A DNA stretch of 64,000 bases from an uncultured bacterium (GTDB lineage Bacteria > Bipolaricaulota > Bipolaricaulia > UBA7950 > UBA9294): assembly GCA_903857865.1 (NCBI GenBank), contig CAIOGO010000021.1:1-64000 (forward strand). The letters run 5' to 3'. The notes below the pieces were generated by a model that saw nothing but the letters and a program-made list of their open reading frames with translations, had not been told where the DNA came from and searched no databases. Shown in pieces: positions 41,969 to 50,323 of this stretch (position 1 is its first letter; every line of letters begins with the position of its first letter). The position numbers and the translations under genes were made by a program.

Positions 41969-44919
41969 CGTGTCACCGCGCTCTGATCTGATTTGAATCG
42001 CGTACCGGCTCGCTCGAGGTTCAAGGCCAGCAGCCATTCGAGGATCTGGTCGTCGGCGAGGTCGTGAGGCCAGGCGTAGGCGTCGAGGACGGCTTCGTCG
42101 AGCGTCCTGTGGGCGAGGTCGAGCCAGGTGGGGCGCTGGTTGTAGAGGTTGGTGAGCGTGCGCTTGGCGAGCTTCTTGGCACACTCGTCGTCCTGCGCTG
42201 CGACCCGCGTGTAACGCACTACTCCAATCTGAAGGCCTCCGCGCGCCTCCACGGTCTCAGGGGCGATGAACTGGCCCCAGGGACCGTCAGGCCTACCGCC
42301 GAACTCCAGGACCTCGGTTCTTGTCCACTCTGGAGGATTCAGCCAGCCCTCCCGCAGATCGTTGAGTTCCCGTGCCGCTTGTGCGATCGGATCCCTGTGA
42401 GCGGTGGTTAGTTCGGGAAAGGGAAAAGTCTCGAAGCAGGTTGTAGGCGTGTAGCGAAAGCCGCTCTCCTTCTCGCGAAGCTGCGTTCCCTGCGCAAGCG
42501 CCCACGCTTCGTGAACCCGAGAGTGCAGAACCCCGAAGATGTAGTCGTCGCCGGTCCCGAAGGCGACGAGCTGATGGTCCGGCAGCGTTGGATGCGATGC
42601 CCAGGCGAAGACGCGGTGCTTCGCCACGGTGGGAGTAACAAGGAACCGAGGCGCCACAGCGATGCTCTTGCGCATCTCCGCACAGGGTTCGGCGTGCAGC
42701 CACCAAGTCTCGCGATACTTCTTGCGTTTGACCGTTGCTCGGTCTGGGTAGACGCGTTCCTCGACGAGACGATACGGAGCTTCGTACAACGCCGCTTCTT
42801 CGCGGCTTGTGCGAACGCCGAAGTCAATGATCCAGATGTTGCGCGGCCTTCGGAGGACGTCGAGGGAGTTGATCCATGGGACGATCACGTCGCTGTTCGG
42901 GGCACCATGGGGATTTGGCATTGCCAAGAGTTCGAGCACTTCCTGTTCCTCAACGTCGAAGCGTCCGGCCTTGACGTCCGCGATGAACCCGCGGTCCACG
43001 TTCTCACGGAGTCTGGCAGCCTTTGTGATGTCGGCCAGAGCGCTCAGGTTTGGGTTGACCGTGACAACGGCCCGACCATCGAGTTCACGGGACGTCTCCG
43101 TGCCGCCGTCGAAACCCACCATGCTCACGTGCACGTTCGCACCATCGAGAATCCAGCCCCGATCGGACTGAGCCCAGAAGATGTCGCCGGAGGCCTTGAT
43201 CCGCTTCAGCACTTCGCGGTTCAGGCCGCCTCGGATGCCTTGGGTGGCAAGCAGGCCTGCGCGGTGGAGCTTGCCGCCCTCAATCATCGCCCGCGCTTTC
43301 TCGAACCAGTAGCAGCAGAGGTCGCTGAAGTTGGGGATTCGTGAGCCGTAGAGTGCGAAGAGATTCTCCACGTACGGGTCGCCCAACTCGGAGCGCAACT
43401 TCTTGGTGCCCAGAAACGGCGGATTCCCGATGACGACGGTCGCCGCGGGCCACTCGGGCTCGACGGCGTTTCCGTCTGCGTCGAAGGCGAGGATCGCATC
43501 CTTGTGCTCGATGTTGTCGAGCTTCTTCAGCAGCGGCTCGGCCGGCCAGCCAAAGCCGTTTTCGTGCAGCCACTGGATATAGCCGATCCACACGGTCGCC
43601 TGGGCCAGCTCGTGGGCATACTCGTTGATCTCGATCCCGTAGAGCTGCCGCGGATCCGCGGTGGGTATCGAGAGAGGGAAGCCGAGGCTCGTCGAGAGCG
43701 TGATGACTTCCTTCTCGAGATTCAAGAGCTCGCGCATCGCAACATAGAGGAAATTGCCGCTGCCGCAGGCGGGATCGAGGACCTTCGTGTCGGCGATCTC
43801 GTCGGCGAAGCCGTGCAACAGCTTCTGCAGACGGGTGCGCAACCTTGCCTTGGCGCCACCGGCCGACGGCGTGGCGCGCCACTCGGCGGCGACTTTCTCG
43901 ACTTCCTTCCTGACTTCCTCCCAGCGGCGGCGCAGCGGGCGCATGAGGACCGGCTCGACGATGAGGAGGATGTCCTCGCGGCTCGTGTAGTGGGCGCCGA
44001 TCTGCGACCGCTTGCTCGGGTCAAGGCCGCGCTCGAACAGCGTGCCGAGGATCGACGGCTCGATGCTCGACCAATCGAGTTGCGACACGCGATGGAGGAT
44101 CCGCAGATCGTCGTGCGAGAGGTCAAGCACGGTGTCGTCGTCGAACAGGCCGCCGTTGAAGTGCGGGATGCGGTCGAGGCCGAAGTAGCCGCCTTTCGCC
44201 ATGTGGCCAAACAGTGCCTTGAGCTGGCGGCCGAACGTGGCCGGGTCGTCCCTCGTCTCGGCGACGAGGCGCGACACGAGCTTCTCGGGCAGAAGCTTGA
44301 TGTCTTCGGCGAAGAGAGAGAAGAGGATGCGGATGAGAAAGTGGGCTGCCTCTTCCGAATCGTGGCCGCGGTCGCGGAGCGATTGGGCGAGATGGACGAA
44401 CTCTGCCGCTGCCTTCTTCGTGACGCCCTCGCGTGTCTCGTCGGCCCGCAGCCTCTCCGGCTCGTTGAAGACCGCTCGCAGCACGGCTTGGCCCGCTTCG
44501 GTCGTGAGATCGTCGAAGCCGATGCGAATCTCGCGCTTCACGGCATTGTTGAAGTTCGTGTGGACGACGATCGTCTCCATGTCGGAGACGACGAGAAGCG
44601 GCGGGTTCAGCAGGGCATCGCAGTACCTCAAGAGCTGCGCGTAGGCAGCGTCGAGGTCCTTGTGCTTGCCCTTGTACTCCCAGGCGAAGAAACCCTTCTT
44701 CCAGACGTCGGCCCACCCTTGGCCGCCCGTCGACTTGTCGGCGCCCTTCTCGAACGTGAACCACGTGCCTTCGCTGTCCGCCTGGGCCGGAGTCTCGTGC
44801 CCCAGCATGCGGCAGAGGTCGATGAAGTGCTCTTGGGAGGCCGAGCGCTCCTTGAGCGTGGAGGCGCGCCACTTGGCGACGAACTCCTGCGGCGTCATCG
44901 TTGGCCTTTTCGTCGACAT
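41965..44919 (-). CDS. Type IIL (MmeI-like) restriction-modification protein
   Basis: The 984-residue protein joins endonuclease and methyltransferase in one chain. Near residues 69-83 the nuclease reads WADVWKKGFFAWEYKGK, giving D71 and E81-x-K83. The SAM motif I is LDPACGSGNF (381-390) and motif IV is NPPF (499-502), for N6-adenine methylation. A long target-recognition/helical C-terminus follows. Such enzymes methylate one strand and cut at a distance. ATG 44919 has GAGGGG upstream. It heads an operon with the RX4H protein. Confidence 0.88.
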   Translation of the reverse strand: MSTKRPTMTPQEFVAKWRASTLKERSASQEHFIDLCRMLGHETPAQADSEGTWFTFEKGADKSTGGQGWADVWKKGFFAWEYKGKHKDLDAAYAQLLRYCDALLNPPLLVVSDMETIVVHTNFNNAVKREIRIGFDDLTTEAGQAVLRAVFNEPERLRADETREGVTKKAAAEFVHLAQSLRDRGHDSEEAAHFLIRILFSLFAEDIKLLPEKLVSRLVAETRDDPATFGRQLKALFGHMAKGGYFGLDRIPHFNGGLFDDDTVLDLSHDDLRILHRVSQLDWSSIEPSILGTLFERGLDPSKRSQIGAHYTSREDILLIVEPVLMRPLRRRWEEVRKEVEKVAAEWRATPSAGGAKARLRTRLQKLLHGFADEIADTKVLDPACGSGNFLYVAMRELLNLEKEVITLSTSLGFPLSIPTADPRQLYGIEINEYAHELAQATVWIGYIQWLHENGFGWPAEPLLKKLDNIEHKDAILAFDADGNAVEPEWPAATVVIGNPPFLGTKKLRSELGDPYVENLFALYGSRIPNFSDLCCYWFEKARAMIEGGKLHRAGLLATQGIRGGLNREVLKRIKASGDIFWAQSDRGWILDGANVHVSMVGFDGGTETSRELDGRAVVTVNPNLSALADITKAARLRENVDRGFIADVKAGRFDVEEQEVLELLAMPNPHGAPNSDVIVPWINSLDVLRRPRNIWIIDFGVRTSREEAALYEAPYRLVEERVYPDRATVKRKKYRETWWLHAEPCAEMRKSIAVAPRFLVTPTVAKHRVFAWASHPTLPDHQLVAFGTGDDYIFGVLHSRVHEAWALAQGTQLREKESGFRYTPTTCFETFPFPELTTAHRDPIAQAARELNDLREGWLNPPEWTRTEVLEFGGRPDGPWGQFIAPETVEARGGLQIGVVRYTRVAAQDDECAKKLAKRTLTNLYNQRPTWLDLAHRTLDEAVLDAYAWPHDLADDQILEWLLALNLERAGTRFKSDQSAVTR

Positions 44920-44962
44920 GTCCCCCTCAGCGCCTCTCGTGGGATTGAGGCAGTTGAGTCTC

Positions 44963-44991
44963 ATTCTAGGGAGCAGCATCGTACGCAGCAA
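44963..44991 (-). promoter_or_regulatory. Promoter for the MmeI-like operon
   Basis: TTGCTG (44991-44986), 17 bases, TAGAAT (44968-44963) on the minus strand; leader about 37 bases. Confidence 0.5.
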
Positions 44992-45129
44992 ACTCGTGCC
45001 ATCCACCTCAGGCCTCTCGCCACAACGGCAAGGCACATGCCCTACGGCTGCGCCTCTCCCCGGCCGCCCGTGGTACACTTCGCCAAGGTCCGAGCCAGTC
45101 GGCGAGGGCAGTGCGTCACGAAAGGCGGA

Positions 45130-46404
45130 ATGACAGACAAGACGAATAGTGAAAGCACCCACGCGGGCGTGCCCGCGTTGCTGAGCGAGTTCACGTCGCT
45201 GTGGTGGGAAGGCGATTCGTCGTTCCCCGATCTAGGCCCGCTCGTCTCGCATGCCGAGCGGCGGGAGAACGAACGCAGGCTGGCGTGCGTCGTCGATCAG
45301 GCGCTGGCGGAGATCAAGCATCCGCCGACGGATCCTGAGGCGCGCAAGCTCTCCGAGCAGCGGCTGGCTCTGGCCGGACGCGAGTTCGTCAAGGCAACGC
45401 TCGGGCTCGACGACGTTCACCTCGACACGCTCCAGCACGGCGGATTCATCGAGTGCGGGCGCGAGTTCGCGCGCCTGGTCCACGAATTCGATCCGACGGT
45501 GTCGCGCGAAGACACGTTCCAGGCGAGCCGCAACGTGTGGACGATGAACGGGGTCCAGCGGATGCTGGGCCTGCCGGTACGGATGACGCCATCGGTGTTC
45601 GCCTACAGCCTCCTCTACCCGTACACCGACAATGCGCTCGATCAACCCGATGTATTCGAGGAAGCGAAGCTGCGCGCGAACGAGCGGTTCGGTCGGCGCC
45701 TGGAGGGCGAGAAGCTGCTGCCTGAGGCAAGCGACGAGGAGAAGCTCTTCCGACTGCTCGAGAAGATCGAGACGGAGTATTCGCGCGACGTGGCCCCGCA
45801 GGTGTACGAGAGCCTGTACGCAATTCACGCCGCCCAAGCCCGAAGCGTTCGGCTCATGCGTCGCGACGAGCCGCCGTACGGCGTCGACGTGCTCGGGATC
45901 GCCCTCGAGAAGGGCGGCGCGTCGGTGTTGGCGGACGGGTACTTGGTCGCGGGATCGCTCACTCTCTCTCAGGCGCGGCTCTTGTTCGGGCTCGGTGCCC
46001 TGTTGCAGCTCGGCGACGACCTACAGGACGTCGAGGACGATCGCGCGAAGGGCCTGGCAACGATCTTCTCGCAGACGGCGAAGCGCTGGCCGCTCGATCG
46101 GCTGACGAATCGCCTCTTCCACTTCCGCGAGCGCGTCCTCGAGCATCTCGCGTGCCTCGACGCGCCGGAGGCGGCACCGCTGGCCGACCTGATGCGCAAA
46201 GCGACATTCCACCTCATCCTTGACGCGGCCGGGAGCACTCCGCGTCTCTATTCTGGCGCGTACATCAAGGCGCTCGAAGTGCACTCGCCGTTCCGCTTCC
46301 GCGAGCTGGCTCGTCAACGGCGGCGGCTCGAACGCGAGCGCACGTCGGCGTTCGCGCTGCTCGCGACGGCGATGTCCGCCGGGACTCCCACGTCTTCAAC
46401 CTAG
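45130..46404 (+). CDS. Class 1 isoprenoid-synthase-like protein
   Basis: The 424-residue protein looks like an all-helical class 1 terpenoid synthase: a first Asp-rich site in YPYTDNALDQPD and a second in LQLGDDLQDVEDDRAKG, with SLTLSQARLLFGLGALLQLG between. Substrate and product are unknown, and active-site geometry is not certain since DDxxD is not canonical. The ATG at 45130 follows AAAGGCGG. It faces away from the MmeI operon. It is followed by a membrane protein on the same strand. Confidence 0.65.
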   Translation: MTDKTNSESTHAGVPALLSEFTSLWWEGDSSFPDLGPLVSHAERRENERRLACVVDQALAEIKHPPTDPEARKLSEQRLALAGREFVKATLGLDDVHLDTLQHGGFIECGREFARLVHEFDPTVSREDTFQASRNVWTMNGVQRMLGLPVRMTPSVFAYSLLYPYTDNALDQPDVFEEAKLRANERFGRRLEGEKLLPEASDEEKLFRLLEKIETEYSRDVAPQVYESLYAIHAAQARSVRLMRRDEPPYGVDVLGIALEKGGASVLADGYLVAGSLTLSQARLLFGLGALLQLGDDLQDVEDDRAKGLATIFSQTAKRWPLDRLTNRLFHFRERVLEHLACLDAPEAAPLADLMRKATFHLILDAAGSTPRLYSGAYIKALEVHSPFRFRELARQRRRLERERTSAFALLATAMSAGTPTSST

Positions 46405-46487
46405 CGCGCCGGAGTCTCAGTTGTCACGCCGCCCTCCCACAAGTACGCTGGCCACTAGCTGCCACTAGGCAGCCACGGGGGTGGAAC

Positions 46488-47276
46488 GTGTTCAGACGCA
46501 TCGGGAGGAAGCATGCGCGCATCATCGGGAACGCGCTTGTCGTCGTCGCCGTCGTCATTGCGCTCAAGGCCGCTGCCCACGCGCTCGGCTGGGAGGCGCT
46601 GTCGCTCAACCCGCTTCTGTCCGGCATCGTGGCTGCCGACGTCTTCCTGATGGGCTTCCTTCTAAGCGGCGTGTTGGCCGACTTCAAGGAAAGCGAGAAG
46701 CTGCCGGGCGAGGTGGCGGCGTCGCTCGAGATCCTGTTCGACGAAGCCACGAGCATGGCCCGACGGGCGAGTGATGCCACGTCGACATCCGCCGCGGGCG
46801 CCGTCACCGCCGGCGTGCGCGACCTCGCGATGTCCCTCCACGACTGGTTCTACAAGAAACAGCGCACGTCGGAGTTGATGAACGCGCTCGGCGACCTCAG
46901 CCCGCGCCTCCTCGCGCTCGAGTCGCCAGCACAGGCGGCGTCGATCGCTCGCATCAAGCAGGAGCAGCACGCGCTTCGCCGCGCGCTCGTCCGCATCCAC
47001 ACGATCCGCGAGACGTCGTTCATCTCGTCCGGCTACTTGATCGCCGAGCTCACGACCGGACTCCTGTCGCTGGCGCTCATCCTGTCGAAGATCGAGCCAT
47101 TCTACGAATCGCTGTTCATCGTCGGCGTGATCGTCTTCCTGCTCGCCTTCCTCCTCCTGCTGATCGGTGACCTCGACAACCCATTCGGGTACTACGAGAA
47201 GCATTCGTCCGAAGAGGTCTCGCTCAAGCCGCTCGAGGACGCGATCGCGCGGATGGGCGCGAGTCCGGAGAAGTAG
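46488..47276 (+). CDS. Multi-pass membrane protein, DUF4239/bestrophin-like
   Basis: The 262-residue protein has two N-terminal membrane segments (about 13-30 and 42-64), a long soluble middle with a helical stretch, then two C-terminal segments (GLLSLALILSKI and FIVGVIVFLLAFLLLLIGDL) ending DNPFGYY, as in DUF4239 proteins. Function is unknown; the fold is thought to be channel-like. It starts with GTG at 46488 and lies 83 bases after the isoprenoid gene. Confidence 0.6.
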   Translation: MFRRIGRKHARIIGNALVVVAVVIALKAAAHALGWEALSLNPLLSGIVAADVFLMGFLLSGVLADFKESEKLPGEVAASLEILFDEATSMARRASDATSTSAAGAVTAGVRDLAMSLHDWFYKKQRTSELMNALGDLSPRLLALESPAQAASIARIKQEQHALRRALVRIHTIRETSFISSGYLIAELTTGLLSLALILSKIEPFYESLFIVGVIVFLLAFLLLLIGDLDNPFGYYEKHSSEEVSLKPLEDAIARMGASPEK

Positions 47277-47763
47277 GACGCGTCGCGTCACTGGCCTTGC
47301 GTGGAGTGGCTGGCCTCGACCGGCCACATGGACGAGCACGAGCAGGCTCTGGTCCCACAGGCTCACGTTCAGGGCTGAGAACGTCAAGAGGCGAGACGCG
47401 ACCCCGTCGCCGCAACGGCAGAGTAGCCAGTAGGGCGACCTGGGCACGCCCACCGCATGTGCAGACGTGCAAGCCAGAGTCGGCGAGAACGTCAAGCAGG
47501 ACCGATGTGACACCGGCACCCCCGGCTGACTACCGGTTGCCTGACCCGTGAAGTGAAGACCTGCCCCCGCCGCCTGAAGTGCGTCGCCCAATCCCCTCAC
47601 GTCAGGCTTCTCCATGTCCTCCACCTGGTGGTCTTGTAGTGTGGCTACTGCTATACTCCGTTTTCAGAAGCACTTGGGTATTGTGCCACGCCCAGAGTGT
47701 TCGGGACGACGAGGGTTGCAGGTGCTCGGGCTTCTTAGTTCTGCGTGCTCCTGCGAGGTGCGC
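47277..47763. other. Intergenic region of 487 bases without a recognised gene
   Basis: No open frame here has both a plausible start and coding pattern. The stretch holds a likely promoter for the next gene near its right end and otherwise no hairpin, repeat or RNA gene that I can support. It separates the membrane-protein gene from the nuclease-STAND gene. Confidence 0.5.
47652..47657 (+). promoter_or_regulatory. Extended -10 promoter for the nuclease-STAND gene
   Basis: TATACT is preceded by TGC, forming an extended -10 box (TGCTATACT). The -35 region is weak (TGGTCT). The leader would be about 100 bases. Confidence 0.4.
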
Positions 47764-50148
47764 ATGACTGGTAATGACGGAGGAACTTCGCAGCGCGACG
47801 AATCGAAGCTCGCGCTGTATGCAGACATACTCGCTCTGCGAGATGTTGCCGACGCCACGCGACGCGGATTCGCGTTTGAGGTCGCCGTTAGGGACGTTCT
47901 CCCGTGGGATCACCGACCACCCTTCTCCGTGAGGACCAAGTCCGCGCAGTTTGACGCTTTTTTCGAGTGGCTTGGCCGCATCTTCTGGGTTGAGGCAAAG
48001 GCGAAGAAGACGCCAATTAGGAGGGCGTCGCATGATTGGGAAGACTTCGCTCTGAAAGTCCGTGAGGGGAGACAGACCTGCGTGGGTCTGTTCTGCAGCT
48101 TGTACCCCGTCAACAGCGACATCGGCTCCGCGGCAGCCCAGATGAACACTGAGGGTTTCACAGTTCTGGTAGTGGCTGGTGAGGCCTGGGATGCTCTCGC
48201 AGCAGACTCACTTCCGTTCGGAGATGTGCTTCGCTACATGATCATGCAAGCAAGGATCTCTGGGGCCGCCATGGCGCCCGCACCTACGATAGTCCGCAAG
48301 TGGACCTACAATCGCCAGGCCGCGACGACAAAGGTCGAAAGGGCTTGCCGCGAGCTTTCAGCGGCTTTCTTGAGAAGGCACAAACACCCGAAGCACAAAG
48401 AGATCTACGTCCAAAGGGCGCTGGACGTGGCTGTCACGAGCATGGCAATGGATTTGCGACCATCGAGGCTCGAGGCTGTGCAGAGGCGCTTTCGCAAGAA
48501 GAGTGCCCACCCAGAGTGGACGGGCCGTCGAGAATCGCCGACACAGATCTGCACACTGCGCGACGATTCCGGCTCGGGGAAGACGACGCTGTCCGTGCAG
48601 CTAGGCTTGACCACCTCTCCCTTTTTCGGCGTCGCTCTGGAAGCTCTCCATCCGGACCTGGATCGTGCGCTTGAGGCTGCAGTCCGTTCACTTGGGCAAG
48701 ACTGCGGGATTGAGGAGCTTCGAGCATCGAATCGCCCCCTCTTGGTCGCAATTGACTCGCTCGATGAAGCGCGGCATGTTCCGGAGAAGCGAAGACAGGT
48801 CCTTGCAGCGGTCAGGCTGCTCGACGAACTGAATAGTCTGGCTGAAAGCCGCGGCCTTCTCGCATACCCGCTTGGCCTCATCTTCACCGTCCGGGAAGAC
48901 TACTGGGAGCCGTGGGCAAGCCTCTTTGAGAAGAGGAAGGTTCTGACGCTGAGAAGGCGCTGTTCGCGCTTCAATGGCACGGAGATGCCAATTGCGCTTG
49001 AGAAGTATGCCTGCGCGTATGACTACACGCCAGCCGGTCCGCCAACCGAGGCAGCTTTGGCGGTTCTGTCGATCCCATTCAATCTTGATGTCTTCTCCGC
49101 CGCGAATGACAGCATGGGGACCGTTTCTCTTGCAGACGTATTGGAGACAAACGTCCTCTCGCTCTACTTCGCTCGCAAGGAGGAGGACATTCTCCGAAGA
49201 CAGCTCCGTGACTTGACGGGCGAGAGACTTATGTGGCTGGCATCGCAATTCGCCGTTGCTTGCGTCGATCGAGGTGAGAACGCACTGCCGAGGAATCTTC
49301 TCCTCGAGATCGTTGAGGCGCTTCCCTGCTTCAAGGGCTCTGGCGAGCAAGTCCTCGTCGCAATGACGTCTGAGCAGTTGCTCAGCAGAGATGGCGGCGG
49401 CTTGCACTTCCGTTTCCGCCACACTCAGTTCCTGGAGTATCTCCTTGCATACCACATTGTCACCTCCATTGGCGAGGGCGGCGGCCTCACGGAACTGGAG
49501 GCGATCGTTGCTTCTCTCGCTTCCTCGGGGGTTGCGTCCGCCTTCCGGGTCCATGATGTCGTCCGCCATCTGTGCGACCGACGTTACCCCGAGGTCAAGG
49601 AGCTAATCGAGAATTACTACGCGCAGTGCGAGCAATACGTTGTCGCCAACCTACAACGGCTCCGCTCGCATCTGGCGAACAATGACCAGACTCCGCAGCG
49701 TGACCTAACAATGGTACTCCAGGCGCTCGGGCCCGCCTCGGCGGATTCGGCGCTCGATGCTTTCTTCGTGATCGCTGCACAGAACAACAGACAGCCGCCT
49801 GCCCGAATACTCGAGAGCTTCTGCATCGCATGGGAGAAGAGCCAAGGCCACCCTGACCGCTGGCGGCTTGTCGGAAAGCTGGCTGATCGCAACCTTCTCG
49901 CGTCAGACGATGTCCTGGTGCGCCTCTTCGAGACGGGGACACAAAAAGAGTGGGAGGTCTACCTGGGCGCCGCGCTCGAGACCGATCAGACGGGCGAGAT
50001 CCGGGAGCTGTGGGAGCAAGCCAGCGGAGATACGCTTGTGGCAGGACTCCGCGCCAGAATGCGGAGCCCGGGATGGGAGCAGGTTCAGTACCTGCTGACC
50101 ACGTTCCGCTCAGGGGATCCATTCGTCATTGGAAGCACCTCCCTCTAG
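47764..50148 (+). CDS. PD-(D/E)XK-like nuclease fused to a STAND-type NTPase (candidate defence protein)
   Basis: The 794-residue protein has three parts. Residues ~30-110 look like a restriction-endonuclease fold: FAFEVAVRDV (E39), QFDAFFEWL (D64), FWVEAKAKK (E77-x-K79). Residues ~260-450 are a P-loop NTPase with Walker A DDSGSGKTTL (267-276) and Walker B LLVAIDSLDEA (326-336), then FTVREDYW as a possible sensor. The C-terminal ~350 residues are helical and repeat-like. This is the layout of Avs/STAND-type sensors: recognition by repeats, NTP-driven assembly, effector activation. ATG 47764 has GAGGTG upstream. Whether it is an Avs homologue is inference. Confidence 0.7.
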   Translation: MTGNDGGTSQRDESKLALYADILALRDVADATRRGFAFEVAVRDVLPWDHRPPFSVRTKSAQFDAFFEWLGRIFWVEAKAKKTPIRRASHDWEDFALKVREGRQTCVGLFCSLYPVNSDIGSAAAQMNTEGFTVLVVAGEAWDALAADSLPFGDVLRYMIMQARISGAAMAPAPTIVRKWTYNRQAATTKVERACRELSAAFLRRHKHPKHKEIYVQRALDVAVTSMAMDLRPSRLEAVQRRFRKKSAHPEWTGRRESPTQICTLRDDSGSGKTTLSVQLGLTTSPFFGVALEALHPDLDRALEAAVRSLGQDCGIEELRASNRPLLVAIDSLDEARHVPEKRRQVLAAVRLLDELNSLAESRGLLAYPLGLIFTVREDYWEPWASLFEKRKVLTLRRRCSRFNGTEMPIALEKYACAYDYTPAGPPTEAALAVLSIPFNLDVFSAANDSMGTVSLADVLETNVLSLYFARKEEDILRRQLRDLTGERLMWLASQFAVACVDRGENALPRNLLLEIVEALPCFKGSGEQVLVAMTSEQLLSRDGGGLHFRFRHTQFLEYLLAYHIVTSIGEGGGLTELEAIVASLASSGVASAFRVHDVVRHLCDRRYPEVKELIENYYAQCEQYVVANLQRLRSHLANNDQTPQRDLTMVLQALGPASADSALDAFFVIAAQNNRQPPARILESFCIAWEKSQGHPDRWRLVGKLADRNLLASDDVLVRLFETGTQKEWEVYLGAALETDQTGEIRELWEQASGDTLVAGLRARMRSPGWEQVQYLLTTFRSGDPFVIGSTSL

Positions 50149-50323
50149 GTTGTCCAGCGGGGCGTGGTGTCGACGCTTCAGGCCTCTTGAGGGATGCGTG
50201 ATGAATCGAGCATGACAAGATCTCAGCGGGGGCACATCCTTTGGCACCATGTTCCCTAATGCGGCCGCTCAAGACTGAAGGAAACGGAGACGCCAAGAGA
50301 ACAACACGCGACCGCGGCGCTCG
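50149..50323. other. Convergent intergenic gap between the STAND and OLD genes
   Basis: The 175 bases between the stops of the two convergent genes contain no further gene and no strong hairpin that I can see. Confidence 0.4.

Noticed and set aside
43504-45129. Plus-strand extension upstream of the isoprenoid-like gene, opposite the MmeI gene
   Set aside because: The extension is antisense to the restriction-modification gene and low in domain content; ATG 45130 has its own ribosome-binding site.
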